Part shown: one piece after another, positions 53,397 to 63,800 of the stretch
Layout: the number at the start of each line of letters is the position of its first letter
Position numbering within the stretch: position 1 is the stretch's first letter
Source: Cohnella zeiphila
Lineage (GTDB): Bacteria > Bacillota > Bacilli > Paenibacillales > Paenibacillaceae
Assembly: GCF_014212055.1 (NCBI RefSeq)
Contig: NZ_JACJVO010000021.1
Span: forward strand, 265,600 to 329,599
Direction: 5' to 3'
Length of the DNA stretch: 64,000 bases
The notes under the pieces: generated by a model
The model's database searches: none
What the model saw: the letters and a program-made list of their open reading frames with translations, nothing else
Told to the model about the DNA's origin: nothing
Translations under genes and position numbers: made by a program

Positions 53397-55226
53397 ATGA
53401 ACCGCCTCCTGCGTTTTTATCATCATTGGAGCGTAACCTCGAAATTTGTCATTATCTATGTGTCTATTTTATTGATATCGCTTATCGCGACCGGGTTTAC
53501 GCTTTATAGACAAGCATCTGAATCCGCTGTTTTGCAGGCCCAAACCGTTATGGAACAGAACCTGCTGCAGACAAAAGCAAGCATCGAAGAGAAAGTGAAT
53601 ATGACTGAAAACATATCGCAGATTATCGCGTTCGATTCAAGAATTCGGACATTTCTCGATAGCGACTTTATAAATGATAGCTTTCAACTACAGGATTACC
53701 GAGATAATATCGTGCCGATCGTGGACAATATCATGAGGCAGTACAGCTATGTTCACGCTATCCACGTGTATATGAGCAATCAGACGATTCCGGAACTTTA
53801 CGGTGGATATGACGGTTTCTATAGCCTGCACCGCCTCCAAGGCGATCCGGAAATCCATTCATATTTGGATAAAAGCAATGAGCAGACCGAATGGAGGGAT
53901 ATGCATAAGGAAAGGCTGCTGCTAAACTTACCAGACAGGTCTGCCGGGACTGATGTGTTCTCCTACCAGCGTAAAATCTACTCCGCTAGAAATTACGGCG
54001 TCTCTGGACTGGTGGAAATAGAGATCACGGAAAATGAGCTGCTCAAGTCTTTGAAGGATTCGATTTCGGGCCAAATAGGAAGCGTATTCATGGTCGATGA
54101 CGGTGGGCGTGTGGTTTCCAGCAATATTCCTGAAAAGTTCGGGATAGAGATCAATCGTATTGGTCTTGCTGAACTGCCGAAAAGTGTAAAGACTAACCAA
54201 ATCATGAACGTTCAAGGCGTAAAGTCCATTGTCATTTCAATCCCTCTCGAAGGACCTGCGCTACGAGTTGTCGGCATCTTTCCAATCAGTCATGTTGTCG
54301 AGAAGGTGACGCATTCCATCCGTTCGATTTTGATTGTGTTGACAATTGCGCTCCTCTTGTTAAGCGTACTCGTCTATTTCGTAACGGTGAAGCTGCTATC
54401 TCGTATGAAGCAGTTGCTTAAAGCAATGAAACAGGTGAAAGAAGGATCGCTGGACGTATCGGTACCGGTTTTTTGGAACGATGAATTTTCGCAGATGGCG
54501 ATCAGCTTCAACCATATGACCAGGAGAATTCACGACCTGGTAGAGACGGTCTACAAAGCGGAACTTCTGGAGAAGGAAGCGGAATTCAAGGCGCTCGAAT
54601 CGCAGATCAATCCACACTTTCTTTACAACACGCTAGCAACCATATCTTGGGTAGCCCGCAAATCGGAGGCTAAGGATGTCGTGCATCTTTCGGATTCACT
54701 GGCCCGGTTTTACAGGCTGGTGCTCAATAAGGGCAGCTCGGAAACATGGATAGGGAATGAACTGGACATGGTCCAGGCCTATCTGGCGATTCAGAAATTT
54801 CGATTCGAGGAACGGTTTGACTCGATCTTCGAGGTGGATGATCAAATCCGGGATTACGCAACAATCAAAAACATATTGCAGCCGTTGGTAGAAAACGCGC
54901 TGGTGCACGGCATAGAGCCGAAACGGTCACACGGTACAATTATCATCAAAGCTTATCTCCAAGATAATCATGTCGTTTTTCAAATCTTGGACGATGGCGT
55001 CGGTATGTCATGGAATCGAATTCAAGAAGTACGAGAGGGCGTGCCGGTTAATTCGAACAGCAGCGGATATGCGCTTTCCAACATCATCAAGCGCCTGCGC
55101 GCCTACTATGGGGCGGACCATAACCTTGAACTGTTCAGTAAGCCCGGCGTCGGCACCGTTGTCACTCTCTCATTCCCAGCAAGGAGGAGAACAATAAATG
55201 TTGAAGCTGCTGATCGTCGAGGATGA
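53397..55226 (+). CDS. YesM-type sensor histidine kinase
   Basis: About 609 residues: a membrane helix (about 17-40), an extracellular dCache-like sensor to about 300, a second helix (about 303-325), a HAMP domain, the His_kinase motif QINPHFLYNTL (phospho-acceptor His at about residue 407) and an ATPase domain with QPLVENALVHGIEP. The YesM family controls carbohydrate uptake in Paenibacillus. ATG 53397 is chosen since GGAAAGG abuts an ATG at 53388. The next gene begins within its last 29 bases. Confidence 0.92.
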   Translation: MNRLLRFYHHWSVTSKFVIIYVSILLISLIATGFTLYRQASESAVLQAQTVMEQNLLQTKASIEEKVNMTENISQIIAFDSRIRTFLDSDFINDSFQLQDYRDNIVPIVDNIMRQYSYVHAIHVYMSNQTIPELYGGYDGFYSLHRLQGDPEIHSYLDKSNEQTEWRDMHKERLLLNLPDRSAGTDVFSYQRKIYSARNYGVSGLVEIEITENELLKSLKDSISGQIGSVFMVDDGGRVVSSNIPEKFGIEINRIGLAELPKSVKTNQIMNVQGVKSIVISIPLEGPALRVVGIFPISHVVEKVTHSIRSILIVLTIALLLLSVLVYFVTVKLLSRMKQLLKAMKQVKEGSLDVSVPVFWNDEFSQMAISFNHMTRRIHDLVETVYKAELLEKEAEFKALESQINPHFLYNTLATISWVARKSEAKDVVHLSDSLARFYRLVLNKGSSETWIGNELDMVQAYLAIQKFRFEERFDSIFEVDDQIRDYATIKNILQPLVENALVHGIEPKRSHGTIIIKAYLQDNHVVFQILDDGVGMSWNRIQEVREGVPVNSNSSGYALSNIIKRLRAYYGADHNLELFSKPGVGTVVTLSFPARRRTINVEAADRRG

Positions 55227-56769
55227 ACGATGGGAGCGCGAGGGACTGGCCGAATTTATGGACTGGTCCGCGATGGGAATTGGAACAGTAGAGACTGCCT
55301 GCGATGGCATTGAGGGTCTGGAGAAAGCGCTGGAGCTGAAGTCAGACATTATCATTACCGATATACAAATGCCCGGTATGAACGGCATCGAAATGGTGAA
55401 GAGGATTCGAGAGAGTCTTGATGATGTGCACGTCGTCGTATTGACCGGATATGACGACTTCGAATTCGCTCGCGAAGCGATTCGCTTCCAGGCCGTAGAC
55501 TATATCCTTAAGCCTGTAGAGGAAGAGAGTATGAGGGACACGCTGCGAAAGGTGGTCCAGTCCTGCGAAGAAGCCCGAATGCGGCGTGAGCAAGAGGCAA
55601 CCAGGCAGCACGAATACGAAGTGGGCCGAAGGGCTGCGGTCCGGCAGGCCTTCTCAAATTTGCTGACAATGCGCACGGACGTGTTAGCGTCTGCGGAGAC
55701 CGTTAAATCCGTATTGGACGGTCAAGAGAGGACCGGGATCGGCGGCTATGCCATATGGTCCATCCGTTCACCGCAAACAAGTTGTATGCCTGAAACCGAC
55801 CAAATCTGGAAGCAAGCGGAGGAACTTCTGCAAAGACAAGTCTTGGCGACGGAAGGCAGGAACGAAGCGGAGTTTGCTCTTCTGACTGCGCTAGATAGGC
55901 AAGAAGTCGATCGGCATATAGAACTGGCCTCAATATTAGTGAATCGGCTCGAATCTCCGGGTTGGACAATCGGCATAGGACCAATCGCAAAGACACTTAT
56001 TCATGTGGGAGAATCGTACAGGCAAGCCCTACAGGCATTACAGTATGCGGTATGGGTCGGCAAGAATGATGTGGTGACATCAGAAGAAGCGGATGCGGCT
56101 ACGCTTCATTTTACCCAAAATTCAGAAGCATTCGCCCGGCGATTCCGTGAGCGTGCCAAGCAATTCAGGGCGAAGGTTGGAAGCGGAACAGAGCAGGAAA
56201 GGGAGTCAGCACTGAACGAGCTATTTCTTTTGATTGCAGAGTATCCTGGCGCCAGTCGGGCTTATGTGGGTAGCTTGATCGGCGGCTTGATCGATGGTTT
56301 GCTGGGCATCGCGGGCAACACAGCCGAAGTCAGTAATCTGGAAAAGATCCTTTCTTGCGAGCGGTTGGATGAGATGCAGCAATGCGCAGGCACCCTCATT
56401 CAAAGAGCGTTAGCTCATTTACACGAAAAGCGCGATCATAAGGACGACTATATCGTGCAGCGCGTCATTCGTCTGGTTGAAGAGCGATATGGAAGCCAAG
56501 AGCTTAACCTGACTCGATTGGCTTCCGAAGTGTTTATATCACCCAATCATCTGGGCATGACCTTCAAGAAGAAGACGGGAATGACGATTGCCGAATACAT
56601 TCAGGAATATCGTCTCTCGATAGCAGAAGAACTGCTCCGTACCACCCGGCTAAAAGTGTCCGTTATTGCGGAAAGGGTGGGGATTCCAAATACATCTTAC
56701 TTCGGGAGTTTGTTTAAGCAGGCTCATGGTATAACGCCCGGCGAATATCAGGAAACTACACAAAGATAA
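55198..56769 (+). CDS. YesN-type response regulator with AraC DNA-binding domain
   Basis: 523 residues. An N-terminal receiver with the phosphorylation site D55 (DIIITDIQMPGMNG) and the switch Lys in YILKPVEEES is followed by a long linker and a C-terminal AraC-type double helix-turn-helix (LASEVFISPNHLGMTFKKKT, then IAERVGIPNTSYFGSLFK). It pairs with the overlapping YesM kinase and presumably activates the downstream permease operon. ATG with GGAGGAG upstream. Confidence 0.94.
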   Translation: MLKLLIVEDERWEREGLAEFMDWSAMGIGTVETACDGIEGLEKALELKSDIIITDIQMPGMNGIEMVKRIRESLDDVHVVVLTGYDDFEFAREAIRFQAVDYILKPVEEESMRDTLRKVVQSCEEARMRREQEATRQHEYEVGRRAAVRQAFSNLLTMRTDVLASAETVKSVLDGQERTGIGGYAIWSIRSPQTSCMPETDQIWKQAEELLQRQVLATEGRNEAEFALLTALDRQEVDRHIELASILVNRLESPGWTIGIGPIAKTLIHVGESYRQALQALQYAVWVGKNDVVTSEEADAATLHFTQNSEAFARRFRERAKQFRAKVGSGTEQERESALNELFLLIAEYPGASRAYVGSLIGGLIDGLLGIAGNTAEVSNLEKILSCERLDEMQQCAGTLIQRALAHLHEKRDHKDDYIVQRVIRLVEERYGSQELNLTRLASEVFISPNHLGMTFKKKTGMTIAEYIQEYRLSIAEELLRTTRLKVSVIAERVGIPNTSYFGSLFKQAHGITPGEYQETTQR

Positions 56770-56898
56770 CGATTCGGAATAACGAAATTAAAACTTCATT
56801 GATTTCTGATAGAGGCGTTCGTTTTTTGTATATACGCTAATTCGGATCGTTTCTATAATTAACCTTGCCAATGACATAAAGAAAGGAAGTAGACCATT

Positions 56899-57819
56899 TT
56901 GCCTGCCAAACGCAGTTTGACAAAGCAAATCTGGCTTCAACGCTATCTAATGATTTTGACGTTGCCAGCCGTGATTTGGATTCTCTTGTTCAGTTATGTT
57001 CCGATGTACGGTCTCATCATCGTTTTTCAGGATTACACGCCATTCCAGGGATTTATCCACAGTCCATGGGTGGGCTTTGACAATTTCAGAGAACTGTTCG
57101 CCGATCCCACTTTTCGTGAATCACTGAGCAACACTTTCAAAATGAGCATAGCGAAGCTGGTATTCGGCTTTCCCGCGCCCATTATCCTCGCGCTGCTGCT
57201 AAATGAACTCGTTTTCAAGCGTTTTAAGCGAATCGTGCAATCGCTTACGTACTTGCCCTATTTTGTATCTTGGGTGCTTGTCGTCGGATTTATGTATACG
57301 CTTCTTGATCCTGATACTGGCGTCATAACCAAGCTGCTTGTCCGATTAGGATTGATCGAAAATGGCACCATGCTCATGGGAGACGCACACGCCTTTCTAG
57401 CGCTTGCAGTTATTACCGAAGTATGGAAAAACATAGGGTGGAATTCGATCATCTATCTGGCAGCTATTGCAGGTATCGACCCGCAATTATACGAGGCGGC
57501 AGTCGTGGACGGCGCAAATCGTTTCCAAAGAGTGTGGCATATTACGCTACCCTCGCTTAAGCCTACAATTATCATTTTATTGATTCTATCCATCGGCGGC
57601 CTTGTAAGCGCAAACTTCGATCAGCTGTTCCTAATGCAGAATTCAATGACGCAGGATGCCGCCAACGTGCTGGCTGTTTATTCGTATAAAATGGGCCTGG
57701 TTTCCGGTCGATTCTCATACGGGACAGCCGTAGGATTGTTTCAGTCGCTGGTAGCGTTCATTCTCATGTATGTTGCTAACTACACGTCGCGGAAAATTTC
57801 AAAAGAAAGCCTTTTCTAG
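56899..57819 (+). CDS. ABC sugar transporter permease, LplB-like
   Basis: 306 residues with six membrane helices and the cytoplasmic EAA loop EAAVVDGANRFQ that contacts the ATPase. This is the first of two permeases of a CUT1-type polysaccharide/oligosaccharide importer. No ATPase gene is nearby; in Bacillales such systems use a shared MsmX-type ATPase. TTG start with AGGAAGTAG upstream. A TATAAT-like -10 lies at 56853-56858 in front. Confidence 0.92.
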   Translation: MPAKRSLTKQIWLQRYLMILTLPAVIWILLFSYVPMYGLIIVFQDYTPFQGFIHSPWVGFDNFRELFADPTFRESLSNTFKMSIAKLVFGFPAPIILALLLNELVFKRFKRIVQSLTYLPYFVSWVLVVGFMYTLLDPDTGVITKLLVRLGLIENGTMLMGDAHAFLALAVITEVWKNIGWNSIIYLAAIAGIDPQLYEAAVVDGANRFQRVWHITLPSLKPTIIILLILSIGGLVSANFDQLFLMQNSMTQDAANVLAVYSYKMGLVSGRFSYGTAVGLFQSLVAFILMYVANYTSRKISKESLF

Positions 57820-57831
57820 GAGGAGGGTCGC

Positions 57832-58710
57832 ATGAACATCACATCACGAAGCTGGAGCAGTAGAGGATTCGATCTGCTCAACGTTATCCTATTGACGGCC
57901 TTATGCATCGTAACGCTCTACCCGTTCTACAATATCGTCATTACATCGCTCAATGATCCGACGGATGCTGCTCGAGGCGGAATTACGCTCTGGCCACGCG
58001 TGTTTTCGATCGATAATTACCGAATCGTGTTCAAAGACAATCAAATTGTGCATGCCTTCTTCATCACGGTTGCCAGGACGATCGTTGGAACCGCGACGGC
58101 TGTCTTGTTCACTGGCGCTTTCGCCTATGGTATTTCCAAGTCGGAGCTCGTAGGTCGCCGTATCTTCCTCATGCTCGCGATCGTAACGATGTATTTCGGT
58201 GGCGGCATCATCCCTTACTACTTGTTGATAGCCAAGTACCTGCACCTAAAGGGAGATTTCCTAGTTTATATCATTCCAAATCTTTTTAATGTGTTTAACG
58301 CAATCATCATGCTGACGTTCTTCCGAACGCTCCCGAAGGACACTGAGGAATCGGCGAAGATTGACGGTGCCAACGACCTGAGGATATTCTTCCGGCTTGT
58401 ACTTCCCGTCTCGAAGCCGGTGCTCGCAACGATTGCGCTGTATAATGCCGTGTCCCATTGGAACGCATGGTATGACGCGATGCTGTTCGGCAACGACAAC
58501 CTGCTGACATTGCAGCAGATCCTCATGCAGATCATTAGCTCGAACAGCAACGTCAGCCAATTGGCTAGCCAACTTGGCTACGGAGCGGTTAATTCCACTT
58601 CGCTTAAGCTGGCGACGATGGTCATTACAACGCTTCCCATCGTCTTTACTTACCCTTTCATTCAAAAATATTTCGTTCAAGGCGTCATGATCGGTTCGGT
58701 CAAGGGATAG
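57832..58710 (+). CDS. ABC sugar transporter permease, YtcP-like
   Basis: 292 residues, six membrane helices, with the EAA-loop variant ESAKIDGANDLRIFF. It is the second permease of the importer and starts 12 bases after the first (AGGAGGAGG upstream). The C-terminal end YPFIQKYFVQGVMIGSVKG is the usual tail of this family. Confidence 0.93.
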   Translation: MNITSRSWSSRGFDLLNVILLTALCIVTLYPFYNIVITSLNDPTDAARGGITLWPRVFSIDNYRIVFKDNQIVHAFFITVARTIVGTATAVLFTGAFAYGISKSELVGRRIFLMLAIVTMYFGGGIIPYYLLIAKYLHLKGDFLVYIIPNLFNVFNAIIMLTFFRTLPKDTEESAKIDGANDLRIFFRLVLPVSKPVLATIALYNAVSHWNAWYDAMLFGNDNLLTLQQILMQIISSNSNVSQLASQLGYGAVNSTSLKLATMVITTLPIVFTYPFIQKYFVQGVMIGSVKG

Positions 58711-58785
58711 CTTCAGTCGGCTTTGTCGGCTAAGGCCGTTAAAGTATAGAGCACAAGTTAAGAACATACTTAAGGAGGGTATACC

Positions 58786-60486
58786 ATGCAAGGAAAGGAA
58801 TTAAAGACTTTGGCTGCAGCCATGATTGCGGTCGCGCTGCTCGCAGGCTGCAGCTCGAACAAATCGAACGAAGAAGCAAGTTCAGGCGGACCAAGTCCAA
58901 GTTCGTCCGCATCCGCCGCTTCTGGAGACGCACCACAGGCCAACGAACTGTCCTGGAAGAAGGATACGTCGCCGTTTAAGTTCACTCAGTATTTTTACGG
59001 CAACTGGGGGTCAGCTTATATCTGGAAAGATCAATATGCTATGAAACTCGCGACGGAAAAGACCGGTGTCACAGTTGACCGCAAGCTTGCAACCGGCAGC
59101 GATGACGACTACCTGAACACGATGATTGCATCTGGAGATCTTCCCGATTCCATCATGCTCGACTGGAATAATCCGGCTGTAACGAAACTGATCAAAAATG
59201 GCATGGTTTATTCAATGGACGAACTTATTGACAAATACGCGCCTGAATTTAAATCAATGCTTGATCCGGATATGGTGAAATATCACAGTATAGATGGAAA
59301 ACTCTGGTATCTTCCGAACGAGTATGAGACGCAGGATCGTCTCACCAGCGGAGTCCCGATTGTGCCTGTGCGGCCGTGGTTTATTCGTTCCGATATTTAT
59401 AAGGCGATCGGAAGCCCGAAGATTGAGACGACCGATGACCTGATGAACGCACTGAAGGCGGCAAAGGCCAAGTTTCCGGATATAAGCCCAGTGGGTCTTG
59501 AGTTCTTCGACGTATCCAAGAACGGGTTCGGTGGAAGCCTCTCCATGGATTACTTGATCGATTCCTTTTCCCCGCATTTACTGGAAGAGCGCGTGAAGGA
59601 TGACCAGCAGATCGTTGAGTACCCAATGCGCAACAAAGGCTTTATCGATGCGTTCCGTTATTTGAACCAGCTATACCGCAACGGACTATTTGATCCACAG
59701 CTTCTCATTTACAAACAGGAGCAGTACGAGGAAAAGTTGTATGGGGCAAAGTATGCGGTAGCTTCCCAGTATATGAACAATATGTACACGACATATAATC
59801 CGAAGATAGAGAGCACAATCGGCAAAGACCAGACCTATACGGTTCTTGACGGCTTGAAGGCAAACGGGCAAGACCCTCGTTATCCGGCCTCCCGTCTGAT
59901 GGGATGGCAGGGGTTTTTCATAACCAAGCAGGCGAAGGATCCAGGGCGGATCATTCGCTTCGCCGAATATGCGTGGTCGGACGAAGGCCAGATGGATATG
60001 CGGTACGGCAAGGAAGGCGAGACATACGACATGGTCGACGGACTGCCGAAGTACAAGCCGGATATTCTTCAAACGGCACTGAAAGATCATGCGACGTTTG
60101 ATGCGAAGTATGGGTTCCAAGATTCGACACTGCTTTGGAGGGCAGGTAAGCTTTGGGATGACGCCGCCGCACGCGATCTGAAGGAAAGCCAGCCGGAACA
60201 ATACGATGCATCGCAGCTGCTGTCGAAATATGATTATGATTCCTATTCGCTCGGCATGGAGAACCTGACACCAGACGGTTCCACTCCGGAAGCCGTGATC
60301 AATGAAAAGGTGATAGATTTATGGAACAAAACGATTCCGAAACTTGTGCTGTCCAAATCGGATGATGAATTCAACAATGTTTATAACAACTTCATCAAAC
60401 AAATGGACCAGGTTGGGGCAGAAAAGGTTGAAAAAGTTATGTACCAACTTCATTTAAATGATCTGCAGAAAAAAGGATTGAAATAA
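58786..60486 (+). CDS. Extracellular sugar-binding lipoprotein, LplA-like
   Basis: 566 residues. The lipobox LLAGCS places the lipid-modified Cys at residue 22, followed by a Ser/Gly-rich tether and a large two-lobed binding domain. Proteins of this size with YesM/YesN and LplB/YtcP neighbours capture oligosaccharides, here perhaps fucosylated glycans given the fucosidase. ATG with AAGGAGGG upstream. A long GC-rich terminator follows. Confidence 0.92.
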   Translation: MQGKELKTLAAAMIAVALLAGCSSNKSNEEASSGGPSPSSSASAASGDAPQANELSWKKDTSPFKFTQYFYGNWGSAYIWKDQYAMKLATEKTGVTVDRKLATGSDDDYLNTMIASGDLPDSIMLDWNNPAVTKLIKNGMVYSMDELIDKYAPEFKSMLDPDMVKYHSIDGKLWYLPNEYETQDRLTSGVPIVPVRPWFIRSDIYKAIGSPKIETTDDLMNALKAAKAKFPDISPVGLEFFDVSKNGFGGSLSMDYLIDSFSPHLLEERVKDDQQIVEYPMRNKGFIDAFRYLNQLYRNGLFDPQLLIYKQEQYEEKLYGAKYAVASQYMNNMYTTYNPKIESTIGKDQTYTVLDGLKANGQDPRYPASRLMGWQGFFITKQAKDPGRIIRFAEYAWSDEGQMDMRYGKEGETYDMVDGLPKYKPDILQTALKDHATFDAKYGFQDSTLLWRAGKLWDDAAARDLKESQPEQYDASQLLSKYDYDSYSLGMENLTPDGSTPEAVINEKVIDLWNKTIPKLVLSKSDDEFNNVYNNFIKQMDQVGAEKVEKVMYQLHLNDLQKKGLK

Positions 60487-60501
60487 AAGTATTAACTTCG
60501 C

Positions 60502-60530
60502 AAGCCGCCGGGTCCCGGCGGCTTGTTTGC
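60502..60530 (+). terminator. GC-rich terminator of the sugar-import operon
   Basis: AAGCCGCCGGG and CCCGGCGGCTT form a nearly continuous inverted repeat, followed by GTTTGCTTG. It is 15 bases after the lipoprotein stop. Confidence 0.8.
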
Positions 60531-60898
60531 TTGTTACGAATCTCGACAGAGCCAAAGCTTGAACTTCTCCTCTGTATGCTATGGTGTAATAACTAAACGA
60601 CCCGCATGTCTAAAAATTTATTTTTCAGTCTGAAATTTCATTTTCTCAAGACACTACATCCCTTGCCACGAGCGCGAGGGACGGCAGAATGTTGCAAGTA
60701 TGTTTTTTCAGAGAATGTTAAGAGGCATGGATGTATACTAATATTTAACATCATAAAACAACTGAAGAGACGGTGAGGGGTAACCGACTGAACAAGACCG
60801 ATAACTGAAGGACTCTTTCTTTATGGGCTTATGAAAACAAAAAGTTCGAATTTGCAAGTTGTTTGGACCGCGCCAATTGGAATCTGGGAGGAAATATT
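60531..60898. other. Intergenic region before the SLH protein gene
   Basis: About 370 bases with no coding frame on either strand. It probably holds the promoter of the surface protein gene; TATACT at about 60732 is a possible -10, but the -35 is poor. I see no riboswitch or repeat. Confidence 0.4.
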
Positions 60899-63800
60899 TT
60901 GAAATCAAAAATTATGATTTACGTAGGTGCCCTAGTTATCGTGATGAGTCCGAGCAATGTCTTTGCTTTTTCCGACCCTCTATCCGGTTCGGGCCGCGAA
61001 CTTTCTGCCGTAAACGTGACTGCAGCCGGCTTCAGCGATGATGCGCAAGTTGACGTTTGGGCGAAAGAGGCAATCGAGAAGGTCAAACAACTAAATTTGA
61101 TGGTCGGATACGAAAACGGCGATTTTCGTCCGCTCACAAACGTCACTCGCCAGGAAGCGGCGAAAGTATTGGCTGGTATACTGAATTTGAGCGTTGCTCC
61201 GGTCAAAACCTCCAGCTTCTCGGATGTGTCCGTTACGGGTTGGAGCCATCCCTATATTGAAGCGGTCAAAGAAGCCGGCATTTTACATGGAGACCCAGAC
61301 GGTAAATTCAGACCGAATGACCCAATAACGCGCGAGGAATTGGCGATTATCCTCGTTAACGCTGTGAATGCCGATATAGAGGGTAAAAGAGAGACGCTTA
61401 CTGTTGCGGATAAAGATGTCATCTCGGAGTGGGCGAAGGATTATGTTGGCGCGTCAATGGATTTGGGCTTGTTAAAGGGAGACGGCACCAAATTTAACCC
61501 AAAGAACACAGCGACCCGGGAAGAATTTGCCGTTACGATCCAAAATCTGCTCGATTATGCAGCGAAACCGCCCGTTACCGATCTACCCGTGATTAATGAG
61601 GTTGCGGATGACAAGGTGACCATAGACGGGATAGAGTATCAGGTTCCCGATAACTTAAAAGGACTTTTTAACTCGGCGAACGAGCCCGTTTTAAAAAATG
61701 CTCGCATCCGCATGGAAGCCGCTGATTCCTCCATTAATAAGGTTACTTATCTGGAAATCGTGAACAACGGACAACCCGAAGGAAAAGACAACGCAGAATT
61801 CAGCAAGGATATGGTGCTTGAAGGGAATGCTGCCTCGATTGAGGGAGATGTTAAAGTTAGCGCCGACTACATAACTGTAAAAAATCTAGTTGTCGATGGG
61901 AAGTTTGAAATCAGCCCCCTACTGCTTCATGATTTTTACGGGTATCATGTCAAAGTTTCAGGCGATATTTTGATTAACGGGGGCTCTCCGGATACGGTCG
62001 TCTTCGAGGATGGAGACCTTCAACATTTATCGGTTAATCAATCCGGGGTACATGTAGAACTACGAGGAAAATCGTCGCTTTCCGATATGACGTTGACTGC
62101 TGACGCTCATATTGAAGCCGACCCGGATGTTTCCATCCCTCAAGCTACCATTGCCGATGGGGCGAACCATGTCCAATTGGATGCCGATGTCGACTTATTA
62201 ACGGTTTCCAATAAAAACAGTGTGGATATATCAGGAACTTCCGATATCCGCAGCTTGAAATTGAATGAGGGGTCATCGGTTTCTCTAAATACGGAAGGAA
62301 CCATTTCTAACCTTCAAATCGTGGACCCCAAAACAAAGCTGACCCTTTCGGACCAGACGAAGGTTGCTGTCATACACCTGCCGAATGGTGCCAATGTTGA
62401 AGATCTAATTTCAAACTACGACCAAGTGAAGGGTCAAATCAATCAAGTCGTATATGATCCTCTTGTCTCATCCGGCGGAGGGAGCACACCCATAGATACT
62501 CAAGCGCCGATCGTTCAAAATGTCAGAAGCGCGAATGTATCTACCGCTACAGCCGATGTGTACTTGACGTCTAACGAAATTGGGACAGGTTATTACGTTG
62601 TTTTGCCCGAATCTGCGCAAGCTCCCAGTGTTACGCAAATTCGGAACGGCAAAGATAATACCAATTCGCCAGCGTTGTCAAGCGGCAGCCAATCCTTAGA
62701 TGCGAATGCGGAAGCCGTTTTTCATCTTGCAGGGTTAACAGCTTCGACTGGCTATAAGGTGTTTGTGGTAGCTGCCGACCGGTCAGGAAATCTATCGTCC
62801 GTTGAAAGTGTTGACGTTCATACCATTGCGAACATCAGCGCTCCAACAATTGAGAGTATCAGTCCCACATCGGGCACAGTTGCCGGGGGCACGACTGTTA
62901 CTCTGACGGGCACGGACTTTACGGACGCGACAGCGGTAACGTTTGGCGGCATGCCAGCAGCTTCGTTCCAGGTAGATTCGGCCACGCAAATCACGGCTGT
63001 TGCGCCGGCAGGCACAGCAGGAGCGGTCGATATTGTCGTAACGACGCCGGGCGGCAGCGCGACGGAAACGGGAGGCTTCACGTATGTAGCAGCACCGACG
63101 ATTACGCAGCTTAACCCGACTTCCGGTTCGGATGCCGGCGGCACGTCGGTGACGATCACGGGCACGGGACTGGGCTCGGCGACGAGCGTAACGTTTGACG
63201 GCACGCCAGCAGCTTCGTTTCAGGTAGATTCGGCCACGCAAATCACGGCTGTTGCGCCGGCAGGCACAGCAGGAGCGGTCGATGTCGTCGTAACGACTCC
63301 GGGCGGCAGCGCCATGGCAGCAGAAGGCTTTACGTACTTCGCGTCGCCGACGATCACGTCGCTTAGCCCAACCACCGGTTCGAATGCCGGCGGCACGTCG
63401 GTTACCATCACGGGCACGGACTTTACGGGAGCAACAGCGGTAACGTTTGGCGGCACGCCGGCCGCTTCGTTCCAAGTAGATTCGGCCACGCAAATCACGG
63501 CCGTAGCGCCGGCGGGTTCGGCGGGGCCGGTCGACGTTGTGGTAACGACACCGGGCGGCAGCGCGACGGCAGCTGGAGGCTTCACGTACTTCGCATCGCC
63601 GACGATTACGCAGCTTAGCCCAACCACCGGTTCAAATGCCGGCGGCACGTCGGTGACGATCACGGGCACGGACTTTACAGGAGCAACAGCGGTAACGTTT
63701 GGCGGCACGCCGGCCGATGCGTTCCAAGTAGATTCGGCCACGCAAATCACGGCCGTAGCGCCGGCGGGTTCGGCGGGGCCGGTCGACGTTGTGGTAACGA